In this document: positions 12,440 through 23,541 of the stretch, piece after piece
Layout: each line of letters opens with the position of its first letter
How positions within the stretch are numbered: position 1 is the stretch's first letter
From: Kuschelorhynchus macadamiae
Lineage: Eukaryota > Arthropoda > Insecta > Coleoptera > Curculionidae
NCBI GenBank assembly: GCA_030620095.1
Contig: JAUTXW010001314.1
Span: forward strand, 2,330,001-2,394,000
Length of the DNA: 64,000 nucleotides
Direction: 5' to 3'
The notes under the pieces: generated by a model
What the model saw: the letters and a program-made list of their open reading frames with translations, nothing else
The model's database searches: none
Told to the model about the DNA's origin: nothing
Made by a program: the position numbers and the translations under genes

Positions 12440-14120
12440 ATCGAATTATGAAAAGAGACCGGCTGATGACCCAAGTGTTGCCAGATTACTTTCTCACATT
12501 CTCCCCGAACTTTGCTCAAAATTTCCCCAAATTTCGAGTTAAGAAGGTAAAAAACCCCCAAAATCCCCCTGAAATTCGGATTATGAAGGCAAAAAAAAAC
12601 GCCGTACATTTTTTCTGAATTAAATTTATTTAAAATATTTATTCCCGGGATGAAATTTTCATTTTTATCAGTTTGAATAGTTGGCTTGTTACGAAGTTTA
12701 TCTTTTATAATATTTACTTGGGAAAAAGCCCTTTCTACCACTGCGTTGGAAAATGGCAAAGACAAAATGCCTATTGCCAATTTACTAACATGCCCGTACG
12801 TTCTTTCACCAATAGCATTTTTAAAATTATGTACCTCAACCCAGAATTCTTCTGTTTTTTTGTGTTGATTGCTAGGTTGTACGATGAATGGAATTCCATT
12901 CTTGAATTACAGAGTCATCATCACTGCAGATGGTTCTAAAAGACTTTGCTAAATTAGTTATATCAGGCTTAATTTGATTTGTTGCATTCTTTGGACTCAA
13001 TAATTTACAATTTTCTAATCTTTTCAGGTTGTTCAGTGGCTTGAAACATTTTATTTGCTATTGTGATTGGTAAGTAAGGTAAGTGCCAAAAAAAATCATA
13101 TATAACAAATTTGTCTTGCTATTCATTATTGAACTGAACTAGTCAGCAGTATAACAGCGTTCTTTAGTTTTTGCCAGATCAAAATGTAGTTTCAATTCAT
13201 CCCATTGCTCCAAAATTTTAACGAGTGCTTCATACCTGCTCAACCACCTAGTACCAGCTAACTTATTAATTTTCAAGGCAGTTTTGCCATCATAAATTAA
13301 TACATATATTTGTTGGTAATCTATTTGTCTTTTTGTGCTATTTGAAAACCAGTTGTGGCATTCCTTAATCAAAAAGTGCAGAAATCGTGGAAGTGTTTTA
13401 AATGCATATTCAGCTGCTAAATGCACACATATTTTATAGTTACAAGTTCAGGATTTCCTTCCTTTAAAAGTGAGGAAAACGAGTGGTGTTCGCCCACCGT
13501 AACAGTAGTCCCATCCACACCTAAGCCTATTAGTTTTTCTAGATTGAGGCCATCAGCAACAAGCTGTGATTTGAAAACCTTAGTTAAGGAAGTTGCATCT
13601 GCTGAATCAATTTCAATTAATCTATAGAATTGAGTTATAATTTTATTCTGTTTCTGACTAAAAATTCTTATGATTATGCATAATATCTTAGTATCCACAG
13701 TAGTAGATTCATCAATTATTATGGAATAATGGCTGTCTCCAACTTCTTCTAGCAGTTCGTCCAAAACAGGGAGAAATAACATTTCTGATTAATGCAGTGG
13801 ATTTAGATCTATGCAATTTCAAATCTTTTAGGACAGACAATGATGGATCTAAATCTTTTATTAATATTACCAGATGATCTACTGATCTGAGACTTGAGTG
13901 ATCAGCAACAAATGAGGCTAATTTTGTTGTTATTTTGCGGGGTTCCCTGATAGGTTGATCAAAAAAATTGGTTATTTTGCTTGACTGGCCGAATATATTT
14001 GATCGTTTTATTGACTGATCATGCTTTTTCGTTTTGGCATGTTCCATTAAATCCTTTTTATGAGCATTTAATGTACACTTGCAAGCTTTACACCAGGCTT
14101 TTGTATTGGCATCCTATTTT
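12440..14120 (-). pseudogene. hAT transposase, BED-finger type (broken)
   Basis: Reading the minus strand from about 14120, AWCKACKCTLNAHKKDLMEH looks like a BED zinc finger (C-x2-C...H). Frame 14047-13712 gives KITNFFDQ and KLASFVADHSSLRSVDHL. Frame 13782-13417 has YSIIIDESTTVDTKILCII with the first catalytic Asp of the RNase-H-like fold, and GVDGTTV. Frame 13426-13139 has LPRFLHFLIKECHNWFS and TRWLSRYEALVKILEQWDEL. Frame 12780-12430 carries LPFSNAVVERAFSQVNIIKDKLRNK, the C-terminal hAT dimerisation motif. Frameshifts and stops between frames, and a decayed stretch at about 12790-13138, indicate a pseudogene. Confidence 0.85.
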
Positions 14121-14476
14121 TATGTTGCTTGATAGACAAGGACGCAGATACACTGTGAGCACTTCTCTACAAATGAGATTCGCTAATTCGCACTGGAACA
14201 ATTGTTCATTGGTTCTTTCCTGCCACCGTTCTTTTTATCGTTTTTGCGTTCTATGCTGTACGATTTTCCAGCTCATCCGGCAAGTGGACAGAGTTTTGTC
14301 TGACTGAAAATCGGTCAACTTATATACAACTGTAAATAAAAACCCCCAATTAACCTCCATTTCGTTTTTTTTTCACCCCAAAAAAACCCCCGAAAACTTT
14401 TTCCCTCCAAAATTTCCCCCAACACCTTAAAAAACCTCCAAATCTGGGGGGAAAACCCTCCAATCTGGCATCACTG
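12473..14476 (-). mobile_element. Nested second hAT element
   Basis: It lies wholly inside the outer hAT. The left end reads AAGTGTTGCCAGATT (12473) and the right end AATCTGGCATCACTG (to 14476), inverted copies apart from two positions. Subterminal C-rich/G-rich runs (CCCCGAAC..., CCCCCAACACC) are shared. Minus-strand frames encode most of a transposase. I could not find a convincing 8-bp duplication (GATGACCC on the left, ATCCAAAT on the right), so the boundaries may be off or the flanks decayed. Confidence 0.75.
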
Positions 14477-14820
14477 ATCCAAATCGCGATTTCATATTCC
14501 ATTTGCTATCACGTTCGGCTGTCCTCGGTAGCTGTGAAATCTTCGGGTACTTTCGTCAAGCTTTAAGGTAAACAGAGCAATTCGGACTGCCCAGCCTAGC
14601 TTAGTATAGCGTATTTTATTACACCTAATGAACGCAACGATACCATTCCAACCGCCGCGCGCGGCTTATTTTGTAGCGTATTTAACTTTTTCCAAGGTTC
14701 GCGTTTTATTACGCTTTTACTATTTGGAGGGACGGTTCAAAAGAATAATTTATTTTCTGAAATATTTTTGGGAAGTCATTGACTAAATCACCCTATAGAA
14801 GAGCCTCCACTGCACTTTGC

Positions 14821-15578
14821 TAAGATTTATACCAAAATTTATAAGCAATTTTCTTAACTTATGAATTGCTTTGTTCTTAATTCAGAAAGGTCCTGAAGAA
14901 GAGAATAGGTATTTTCGACAGCTTATATTTGACTGCATCCTCAGAAAGTTCAGAACCAAGAAGACCAAATTGTGTTTTACTTTTTTCTCCTTTTTTTTCT
15001 GGTTTAAAGTGCTTTTTTCTAACTAGCTCAACTGGAAGGAGTCCTAATATGAAAGGCAATGCCTTGGAAAATGTTAACTGCAGATTTGGATGGTAATATA
15101 GTAAGGTCATTGTATTGGTGTATACAATGAACGATGTTATATAAACCAATTTTAAAAAAAATCACATCTTTCATCACCATGTATATCAAACACAAATAAT
15201 TTTGGGACATATTATCATAAGAACTTTTTATCATGAAATAACTCAAAGCATAACCCCTTGAGGTTCTCGATACACTTAGGAAACACCCTGTATAGTACCC
15301 CCTCCCCCTGTGGACATAATTGATGCTTCTTCCGACCCCTTTTGGGGTAACATTTATATACCAAGTGGATTATGAATGACTTTCTTTTTAGTCATCAGTT
15401 ATTTTTGAACATTGTTGACTACCTGGAAATGGTTCTGCGGGCGCCTATGTGTAATGTTTTGCGTTTTTAGGTAGTACTACACCAAGCAAAGAAGAACTTG
15501 AGGGTAATATCTAAACTCTGTTTAACGTCTCCATTCCTACAAACTCTCAGAGAATCTAATTTTTATCTTATATATATC
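14821..15578. other. Unassigned DNA
   Basis: Minus-strand frames at 14877-15149 and 15028-15246 overlap each other and have no recognisable domain. An ACACCCTGTATAG motif near 15283 resembles the ends of common insect transposons but has no partner that I can find. Confidence 0.35.
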
Positions 15579-16330
15579 GTTTCGCCAAAATCACATTTGG
15601 CATTTTCGAAGCTTTCTTTCTCGCGTCCGAATAGAGACTGAAGTGTTGGTGCCTGCGACGCTTCTTTTATACCCCCACTCGGGGCCGAAGGATATATCTG
15701 CGCAGGCGTTGGTCGTTATTTATGTTTTCCGGATGGTGCTGTTGTTGTTGCGCTAATTGCGCTTGAGTTTTTGCGATTTTAGATTTGTCGATTATTGTCT
15801 TCCATACTGTTGGTAGTTTTAATGATTCGTCCCTTTTATTCAAATCGCCTTGTTTTTCAATTTCTATAGCTTCTCGGATTATTCTGGTCTTATAATGTTC
15901 TATATTGGCAATCTCCCTACACCCATCGAAATTTATTTTATGGCCGGTTTCCTGATGATGTAGGAATAAAGCTGAGGTTATTTGTTTATTTCTGATGCTG
16001 AGTTTATGCTCTTCCACTCTTGCTGATATTCGGCTGTTAGTTTGCCCCACGTACAACTTTTCACAGTCCTGGCACGGAATACTGTATACTCCGTGGTTTT
16101 CCAGTTTGATTTTATCTTTTGGGTTTCCAAATAGTTTACCTATAGTTGTTTGTGGCTTGTGTATTGTTTGTATGTTGTGTTTCCTAAGAATTCTTCCGAT
16201 ATAACCCAGATATAACCTTTGGCCCCGAGTGGGGGTATAAAAGGAAGCGTCGCACTCACCAACACTTCAATCTCTATTCGGACGCGAGAAAGAAAGCTAC
16301 GAAAATGGCAAATGTGATTTTGGCGAAACG
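15579..16330 (-). mobile_element. Penelope-like element fragment flanked by inverted repeats
   Basis: Arms of about 110 bp (15579-15687 and 16215-16330) are near-perfect inverted copies containing CGTTTCGCCAAAATCACATT and the ACCCCCACTCGGGGCC block. Between them the minus strand encodes a GIY-YIG endonuclease region. PLEs are known for variable terminal repeats that are often inverted, and for a GIY-YIG domain after the RT. Here the RT is missing, so it is a truncated copy. Confidence 0.8.
15667..16200 (-). pseudogene. PLE GIY-YIG endonuclease domain
   Basis: The frame 16056-15667 reads MYVGQTNSRISARVEEHK, HHQETGHKINF, HYKTRIIREAIEIEKQ, and ends in a glutamine-rich tail. Extending upstream on the minus strand (about 16056-16200) gives HGVYSIPCQDCEKLYVGQT, so the GIY-YIG-type motif and the Cys pair of the domain are intact in one frame. 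The frame lacks any RT in front of it. In PLEs this nuclease makes the target nick for reverse transcription. It is a partial gene, although the domain itself looks uninterrupted. Confidence 0.85.
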
Positions 16331-16436
16331 TCAGCAAAACTGTTCTTTTCAGAACGACAGTAGTGAACGGAGGTACACCCAGAATGAAAACACATTGTAT
16401 TTTTCCATCCGTGAAGAACTAAAAATCCACATATAT

Positions 16437-16564
<128 letters not shown>

Positions 16565-16638
16565 ACAATTTTCTTGGGTATTTTGGTCCTAATTTTCTAT
16601 ATATATAAACCAAAGATTTAGTTTTTATGTAGTATTTT

Positions 16639-17039
16639 CTTTATTTTCAAATGTTTCGGCAAGTTTTTCTAAAACAATCATTTTTATTTTATAAAGGACG
16701 TAAAAAATATATAATAAATATGATCCAGAGAAAATTACAAATTTAATTTCGTTTTCAACTCAACTAAGAAGGTAATCTCCGACATCATAATAAAATATTA
16801 ACAAACAAAACATTTATAAACAAAATTTCTGGCACAGTATACAACATTTTTGTTTGTTAATATTTTATTATGATGCCGAAGATTACCTTTTTAGATGAGT
16901 TGAAAAGGAAATTAAATTTGTAATTTTTTGTGAATCATATTTAATACATATATTTTAAAAAAATTCTTTATAAAATAAAAATTATTGTTTTAGAAACACC
17001 GATGAAGGCAAAAACTTGCCGAAACGTTTGAAAATAAAG
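16639..17039. repeat. 400-bp palindrome with PLE-type terminal motif
   Basis: The left arm 16639-16810 is the reverse complement of 16847-17039 with scattered mismatches, separated by about 36 bp. The outer end of the right arm carries CCGATGAAGGCAAAAACTTGCCGAAACG (16999-17026), a hammerhead-like core; the left arm lacks about 16 bp of that core. The arrangement resembles the inverted terminal parts of PLEs. No coding sequence. Confidence 0.75.
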
Positions 17040-17081
17040 AAAATTATACATACCTTAAGGGTCCAGAAACCTATTTTTGAA

Positions 17082-17083
<2 letters not shown>

Positions 17084-17140
<57 letters not shown>
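17084..17140. repeat. (AT)n microsatellite
   Basis: About 57 bp of alternating A/T directly beyond the palindrome. Confidence 0.98.
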
Positions 17141-17143
<3 letters not shown>

Positions 17144-17559
17144 GTTTTATTTCGGGTGTAGCGGTCCGTGGAAAAAAAAGAAGAAACTCTTTTTATCTTG
17201 TGCTCAACATTTTGCCAGTATTTATTAGCTTCATCAGGAGCAACTACAAAAATTATAAAGAATAGGTCCAATTAGAATTATAATTTAACATTAAAATGAC
17301 AATCAAAACAATAAAATTTGGCTAGATATACACAGTCAATACATACTTAAAACTACTTACAAGATGGTAGAGTCAATAATTTTTAAATTTTAACATTTTT
17401 ACGTCAGAACAGTTCAAATAATGTGGCGGTTTTAATGATAATATCCATGTCCCAGCAGTTGAATTGCAAAAAAGGAGAACTAAACTACAATGTATTAACA
17501 TCTAGATATGGCTTGTGTAGCTAATATGTTTAGCCTTTTAATTTGCTTTACGAAATGTT
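17144..17559. other. Possible PLE-end remnant, otherwise unassigned
   Basis: On the minus strand around 17195-17235 there is CTCCTGATGAAGC followed by GGCAAAATG, a weak echo of the hammerhead-like terminal motif. No gene is seen in the rest. Confidence 0.3.
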
Positions 17560-18085
17560 TATTTGTCTATATTGTGAATTGTAGTGAGTATTTTTTTGTT
17601 TTTTGTTATGCATTCCCGCAGTGAAAAATATTGCCTCATGTGTCCAAAGGATTCTTTTTAAAATCCCTCTCTCAAAATGCAGGTCCGTCATTTGCGTACA
17701 AAAATCCAATCTGATCCGATAATCAGCTTTAAAAATTGAACTGGAAGAAACTTATATGGAGATATTTTGTTTTCTTTCAATACTCGATGTATGCTGGTCT
17801 TGGAAAAATTCAGCTCCCTTTGTGCATCTCTTAAGAAGTTGGAAGGATATTCAATGAAATATAATAAAAAACCTACATTTGAAAATCTCATTAACTGAAC
17901 GGATTTTTTTCTCTTTTTCTACTCCTACTAACTATGAGTTGATAAATCACTACAAATTCTGTCAAAAATATTTGGCGATACTCTCTTAATACAAGTGCTG
18001 GACTTTTATTATTTTCAATGTAAAAGTTACACCAATTTAATCGCTCTTGACTTGAATATTGTGCTATTTTTTTAAAATAGAACAA
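17560..18085 (-). pseudogene. Tc1/mariner-like transposase remnant (DUF4817-type)
   Basis: The minus-strand frame from 18085 reads YSSQERLNWCNFYIENNKSPALVLREYRQIF, a helix-turn-helix N-terminus like the DUF4817 domain. The frame from 17891 reads LRDAQRELNFSKTSIHRVLKENKISPYKFLPVQFLK, the second HTH and linker, and a shifted frame continues with TQMTDLHFERGILKRILWTHEAIFFTAGMHN. The catalytic DDE/D core beyond the first block is missing. It is a decayed, truncated copy; the family assignment rests on motif memory. Confidence 0.7.
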
Positions 18086-18961
18086 GTAAACACCGATAGA
18101 AGGAAACGTTTTTAAAGTCTAATTATTTTAAATTTAAATGTTTTCAATAAAACAACAACAAATAAAAACACAAGTAAATTGAAAAACAGTCAAATTTAAA
18201 ACAAATAGTTACAGTATCCATTTCATGGCCTCCTATAGTTTTTTTTTGAGTATGCAGCATCACAATATTCAAGAAATAATTGAGATTTTCTGATAAATTT
18301 TGTGCGGGTTATATTTAAAAAAATCGACTTTTTCACTTTAAAAAGGTGCGAGATTGAAAATTGTGTATTCCGTATATGCATTGATGCTTTATAAACCAGA
18401 AATTGCCACCCAAATGCCCAATTTTAGATTTTTACTATTTTTAAAAGGGATTTAAAAAATAGCTCCAGTTTTCAAAAAATCACATTTAACCTAAATTATC
18501 TCGGAAACTCCACAGATATCGTCTATAGTTTAAATTGGTAACTTATGTTTATTTTTAACAGGTAATCAAATAATGGACAAAAATACAGGGTGTGCCATTT
18601 AACATTTTATAGTTGATGTCACCCCAGCAAAATTGGGGACACCCTGTGTACATGGAAACATTATATATAATAATATAAAATGACTGCGTTGATTTTCGAA
18701 ATTTATAATTCTCGTTGTTTTAATAAAAACACTTTTTAAAGTAATAAATAAATGTGTTATTTCTGCTTCCTTCCTTGTTTACGATATTTAGTTGGCATAT
18801 TTTAAACTAAAAAAAAAATGCTTTACCTAAAAAATAGTTTGCCGCCCCTAAGTTAGCAAAGTGGCAAAATGCTCTGTATGTCATTAGGTTCTTGCCTTGG
18901 CTACGCCACTTACGCTACTAAAATGTAATTGCCTGTCAAATATTATAAAGATGAATCACAA
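18086..18961. other. Unassigned DNA
   Basis: Contains an ACAGGGTGT...ACACCCTGTG pair about 70 bp apart (18587-18653) and CTTGGCTACGCCAC near 18896. The latter recurs as CTGGCTACGCCACTG near 22662, beyond the LTR element. No gene. Confidence 0.35.
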
Positions 18962-18968
18962 ATCAGAG

Positions 18969-19126
18969 TGTAATATTAAATGGTAACAGTGACAACACTG
19001 TAAAGTGACAGTTAGTGACAATTGACATCACAAGAAACACATGTAATCTGAATAACTGTTTAAGATTTAAATAAATATATTCAAGAAATGGTGTTTCTTG
19101 TTTCTTTAATTATCAAATATAAAACA
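18969..19126 (+). repeat. 5' LTR
   Basis: Begins TGTAATATTAAATGG and ends ATATAAAACA (TG...CA). It contains AAATAAATAT, a possible poly(A) signal. Only 158 bp, short for a Gypsy LTR. Confidence 0.93.
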
Positions 19127-19139
19127 TGGCGCAGTCCGT
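19127..19139 (+). other. Primer-binding site
   Basis: TGGCGCAGTCCGT follows the LTR directly. It resembles the tRNA-Ser-type PBS (TGGCGCAGTCGG) known from 17.6/297-type insect Gypsy elements. The tRNA identity is from memory of the family. Confidence 0.7.
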
Positions 19140-19222
19140 AAAAAGTTTTTAAGTATAAAATGTTAAGTGTAACCCAAATATCAAGTGTTAAAAGTTTTAA
19201 TTAAAGACATTATAAAAGCAAA

Positions 19223-19585
19223 ATGGCTATGACAGAACCGGTAAAATTGCCTCCAGATTTTAATATTCAAGGGCGAAATTCCGCTGCTGAATGGAAGTTT
19301 TGGAAAATAGCTTTTCAAGACTATTTAATAGCCACGGGCCAACATGAATCTGCGGATGGAGTCAAAATTTCGATCTTAAGAAATATCATTGGTGTAGAAT
19401 CTGCCAGGATAATGTCTACATTTGTAACACCAGATGAGGAGCCAAATAAATTTGATTTTTTCATTCGTCTTATAGAACAATATGTTAACTCCCGCATAAA
19501 TGAATGTTTTGAAAGGTATGCATTTTTCAAAAGGGTGCAAAAGGAGATAACAGAGATAGATAAATTTTTACAAGAAAATTTTTAA
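19223..19585 (+). pseudogene. gag N-terminal fragment
   Basis: The 120-codon frame (MAMTEPVKLPPDFNIQG...) has tryptophan-rich EWKFWKIAFQDYLIATG, typical of insect Gypsy gag matrix/capsid N-termini. It stops at LQENF and is followed within a few bases by RT-upstream sequence, so the capsid C-terminus, zinc knuckle and protease are deleted. The ATG at 19223 sits in CAAAATGG, a reasonable insect start context. Confidence 0.75.
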
Positions 19586-19587
19586 AT

Positions 19588-21126
19588 TTTTAATGGGTTT
19601 GGTAGGTTCCCAGGAAAACATAACATTACGGTTAAGGAAAATTTTGAAGCGGTAAGTAGACCCCCCTCAAAGGTACCTATTGCTTATCGTAGTGAACTTA
19701 AAAAGGAACTAGATTGGTTAATTGATAGAAAGGCTATTGTTAAAGTAGGGCAAATTTCGCCAATGGCTAGTATAAATAGAATTGTTTTAGTAGAAAAAGC
19801 TAATGGTAAAATACGCCTTTGCTTAGACCCTTCTGATTTAAATTCACATATAATTAGAAAACCTAAAGTTGGATTAAATATCGAAGAAATATGTTCAAAT
19901 TTAATAGGTAAAAATGTTTTTACAGTTTTTGATTTAGCTGAGGGATACCACCATTTAGAGCTTAATGAAGAGTCCTCATGGAAATGCTGCTTTGCCACAT
20001 CCGTTGGCATTAATCGCTTTACTGTGTTACCTTATGGTTTCTCCAATTCACAAGATCTTTTTCAGGAAGAGGTTGAAAAATATTTTTCAGGTATAAAAAA
20101 TGTGTTAATCTGTCATGACATGATTTGTGCAGGTGTCAATAAAGAGGAGCATGACATAGCTGTAAGTGAGGAAAAAGGGCAAAAGAGGTAAATGCTAAAT
20201 TTAATAAGGATAAGTTACAATTTTGTAAAGATAGGGTACGGTTTATGGGGCAAGTATTTTCACAGCAAGGGATGAAAATAGATAAAGACAGGGTTGAATC
20301 ATTAATTAAATTAAGTCCACCTACTAATAAAGTTGAACTTCAAAGGGTTATAGGTTCTTTCAATTATGTAAGGCGTTATGTAAAAAACATGTCAGAAGTC
20401 ATGCATCCATTGTGCGACTTACTTAAAAATAATGTTGAATTTACATGGTTACATAAGCATCAAGAGGCATTTGATAAATTAAAAGTTATAATAAGTCACA
20501 GTCCCGCTCTTGTTCCTTTTAATCCTAATAGAAAAACAGTCCTTCAGTGTGACGCTTCAAAAAATGCTCTTGGATGTTGTTTTTTTCAAGAATATGAAAA
20601 TAATATATTAAAGTTAGTTGCATGCGCTTCACGCACAATGAATGATTATGAAGTTAATTACAGTCAGACAGAAAAAGAAATGTTAGCAATATATTTTTGT
20701 TGTCAAAAGTATCCTGATTTTATTTACAAGTATAAAGTAGATGTTCAATCTGACCACAAGCCTATAGTTTCAATTATGAAAAGACCTATTCACAGTATAG
20801 GATCAGTTCGTTTACAAAGGTTAAGGTTAAAACTTCTTAAATATTCAATAAATGTTCCAGGAGGAAATGTACAATTTGCAGACATGCTCTCTAGATCAAG
20901 TTTAGGTGAAAATAAACCAGATCCTGACATGTTTGAGATGGTACATTCCGTTACAAAACATTTACCTATGAGTAATGAGAAAAGGGATCAATTTAGACTT
21001 GAAACTAGTAAAGACCAAAGTTTATCAAAAATTTATGACTATTATTACAATGGTTGGCCAAAACAAAACTTAATACCTTTAGACTGTAAACAATATTTTC
21101 CAATAAAAAATTCCATTTTATGTTGA
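19588..21126 (+). pseudogene. Gypsy reverse transcriptase and RNase H (broken)
   Basis: Sequence from about 19588 reads KELDWLIDRKAIVKV, IRLCLDPSDLNSHI, FTVFDLAEGYHHLEL (first catalytic Asp) and FTVLPYGFSNSQDLFQEE. The active-site box reads NVLICHDMICAG: the expected two adjacent aspartates are reduced to one, an apparent 3-bp in-frame loss. A frameshift follows near 20190. The 293-codon frame 20245-21126 continues the connection and RNase H: VLQCDASKNALGCC, NYSQTEKEMLAI and VQSDHKPI supply the acidic residues. The frame stops after NSILC, a few codons before integrase sequence resumes. Confidence 0.9.
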
Positions 21127-22406
21127 AGCAGGAATTATTCTCCTAGAGGATAAAATAATTGTTCCTCAAGCTCTTAAATTAGAAATGATTAAATTACTTC
21201 ATAAAGGTCATATTTGGATTACTAAAACTATAAATAAAGCTCGTAAATTATTTTATTGGCCAAATTTATCTAATGATATAACATCTTTTGTAAAAAAATG
21301 TAGAGTCTGCGAAAAGTATATGCCTGTCAACTTTAAAGAACCAATGTTGCCACATTCTACCCCAAGACTTAGATTTAATAAAATTGGTACAGACATTTTA
21401 GAATTTGGTAATCATAGTTACTTGATCGTAATAGATTATTTTTCTCATTGGCTAGAATTAATTCTACTAAAAGATAAAACATCTGATTCTGTTTTAAATG
21501 CTTTTCAAGATATTTTCACACGTTTTGGATACCCACAATTTATCATTGCAGATAATCTTCCTTTTATTTCAAATAAATGTTTAAAATATTACAAACAAAA
21601 AGATATCACAATAAATGCGTGTTCACCTCACTATCACCAAAGCAATGGTATGGCGGAAAAAGCAGTAAGCATTAGCAAACAAATTTTAAGGAAATGGTCT
21701 GAAGATAAAACAGATTTAAGGGAAGTCATACTAGAATATAATAATTCTCCTATTATAAGTTTTAACGCATCTCCCGCTCAAATCTTGCAAAGTAGAAACC
21801 TAAAAATTCAAATACCAGTAACTATGAATACTCTAGAACCGAGGATTCAAACTCATATTTATAAAAAACTTGTATCTCAAAAAGAAATTGTTAAAGCTAA
21901 CTATGATAAATTAGTACGTAGAAAACCCCAAGAATTTGTCACAGTTTAAAGCTATTGTAATGGAGAAAGCTTCTGAACCGAGGTCTTATTGGGTAAAAAA
22001 AGAAAGCAATAATAAAATTGTACGTAGAAATACATCACAAATTAAGATATCAAACACAAAATCTGATTATAAATTTATTTGTGAACCTGAATTACTTCCA
22101 GATGTTAGTTTTGCTAATCAAAATAATAATCGACCTAATTATCATATAACACCCAGTAGTTCCTCTAATTCTGTAGCAACTAGTTCTAACTATAACAGTT
22201 TTTCTAATCAGAGTACTCCTAATAATTCTCCTGTAAATCATAGTGTATATAATAACTCAAGTAGTGACTCTCAAAGTGTGTCTAACCAGGACAGCTTCCA
22301 TAGTGATAAGTATGCTAAGACTCGCTCCCGTTATGGTAGAATAATAAAGCCACCGCGTTATTTACAAATGTACAGTGCTTACGACTCAGATGATATGTCA
22401 TCTTAA
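21127..22406 (+). pseudogene. Gypsy integrase with C-terminal extension (frameshifted)
   Basis: Frame 21185-21949 holds an H-H-C-C type zinc domain (HKGHIWITKTINKARKLFYW, then CRVCEKYM), the core Asp in KIGTDILEFGNH, the second Asp in FIIADNLPF, and Glu in HQSNGMAEKAV. The family's usual SDNG is AD-N here but the DDE residues remain. A frameshift near 21945 moves into frame 21936-22406, which carries AIVMEKASEPRSYWVKKESNNKIVRRN, the integrase C-terminal SH3-like region. That is followed by a Ser/Asn-rich tail ending close to the polypurine tract. Confidence 0.9.
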
Positions 22407-22417
22407 AGGGGAAGGTG
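22406..22417 (+). other. Polypurine tract
   Basis: AAGGGGAAGG-type purine run immediately before the 3' LTR, the usual plus-strand primer. Confidence 0.75.
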
Positions 22418-22575
22418 TGTAATATTAAATGGTAACAGTGACAACACTGTAAAGTGACAGTTAGTGACAATTGACATCACAAGAAACACATGTAATCTGA
22501 ATAACTGTTTAAGATTTAAATAAATATGTTCAAGAAATAGTGTTTCTTGTTTCTTTAATTATCAAATATAAAACA
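22418..22575 (+). repeat. 3' LTR
   Basis: Same 158 bp as the 5' LTR with two substitutions (A/G in AATATATTC/AATATGTTC and G/A in AATGGTG/AATAGTG). Confidence 0.93.
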
Positions 22576-22580
22576 ATCAG

Positions 22581-23126
22581 TGCCGGAAATATGACGGTTA
22601 TCCTGGCCTTGCCCTTTGGTCCGTCAACAACCATTCTTATATCTCCCCTCGAACTCTAAGTCTGGCTACGCCACTGCCATAAATTCATACTCGCCACGCA
22701 AAAAGAATAATGAGATATGTGGGTAATACCCGAGAACCAAGCAGTTAATTATCATAATGAATTCTTCAGGGCCACTCAGCAACTGTAAATGAGGATCTTT
22801 ATTGTATTCCAAACGTAAAAGTTAATCGATCGATAACGAGAATAATATTAGCATACTTTATTTGCAAATAACATTTTATTTCTTAATCTTTTAGCTGGAA
22901 TAAAAATAAAAATATATCATGAAGAATCAAGAATTTTAATATGTTTATACAGTATTTTTAGGTATGATGAAGTATTTAACAATTACCAGTGAGCTTACCC
23001 AGTAGTGTGAAAACTGATTTATTTATACATTTATTTTTGAGAAAAAGTTGAAATACAACCATACTTGACATCTTGCAGGATGATTATAAATGAACAACCG
23101 TCCCTTGATCTTACTGGTGTAAGCCC
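22581..23126. other. Unassigned DNA
   Basis: CTGGCTACGCCACTG near 22662 may be the right end of an older element into which the LTR element inserted (see 18896). Otherwise nothing is supported. Confidence 0.35.
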
Positions 23127-23133
23127 TAAGTAT

Positions 23134-23541
23134 AGGGTTGCCAACCCTCCCGATTTGGGCGGGAGTCTACCGCCTTTTTATGCATATCTACCACCTCCCG
23201 CCGAATGATATAAAACTCACCCTTTTTAGGAAAACTATACATTAGTTGTTACCTTGAATAAAATAACATCTAACAACCAACAAAAACCTTGATCAAAAAC
23301 CGTACGTATGGGTGACTTCATAAGTGACCCGGCTAGGAATGGGCATTTTATTGATGCTGTTAGTTGTAGTAAGACAAGGACCTTTTTTTGGCTCTAATTT
23401 ATTTTGCAGGACGTTATCCTCCCTACTGAGGGTATATATCGATTAATATAACTTACATTTACAAAATCTATTATCGCCTATCCGCAGTCACGACCCGCCA
23501 CTAAACCTCCCGCTTTTACTTTTTGCAAATCTGGCAACCCT
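23134..23541. mobile_element. 408-bp hAT-like MITE
   Basis: Ends AGGGTTGCCA (23134) and TGGCAACCCT (to 23541), with CCCTCCCG and CCTCCCGC blocks just inside. CCCTAAGT precedes the left end by two bases and CCCTAAGC follows the right end, a probable 8-bp duplication with one mismatch and a small boundary ambiguity. No coding sequence. Confidence 0.7.

Larger units (their letters stand above)
11313..14820 (-). mobile_element. hAT transposon (outer) with perfect 8-bp TSD
   Basis: The element begins CAGTGGCGGCTCGTGG at 11321 and ends GAGCCTCCACTG at 14812, giving short terminal inverted repeats, and is flanked by identical CACTTTGC at 11313-11320 and 14813-14820. The remaining coding sequence is on the minus strand (11484-11942). 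Positions 12473-14476 are occupied by a second hAT element. The fully preserved duplication argues that both ends belong to one insertion event. The transposase is incomplete, so this copy is non-autonomous. Confidence 0.9.
18969..22575 (+). mobile_element. Ty3/Gypsy LTR retrotransposon, nearly complete but defective
   Basis: Two 158-bp LTRs (18969-19126, 22418-22575) differ at only two positions. A primer-binding site, gag N-terminus, RT, RNase H, integrase and polypurine tract follow in order (RT, RNase H, then integrase is the Ty3/Gypsy order). ATCAG stands at 18962-18966 and again at 22576-22580, consistent with a 5-bp target duplication if the LTR begins two bases earlier. The gag C-terminus, nucleocapsid and protease are missing between 19585 and 19590, and several frameshifts interrupt pol. 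A recent insertion of an already or subsequently defective copy. Confidence 0.93.

Noticed and set aside
14877..15246. Overlapping minus-strand frames
   Set aside because: Two frames overlap each other without domains or any family motif.
18587..18653. ACAGGGTGT/ACACCCTGTG pair as a MITE
   Set aside because: Inverted match is only about 9 bp and no target duplication is visible.
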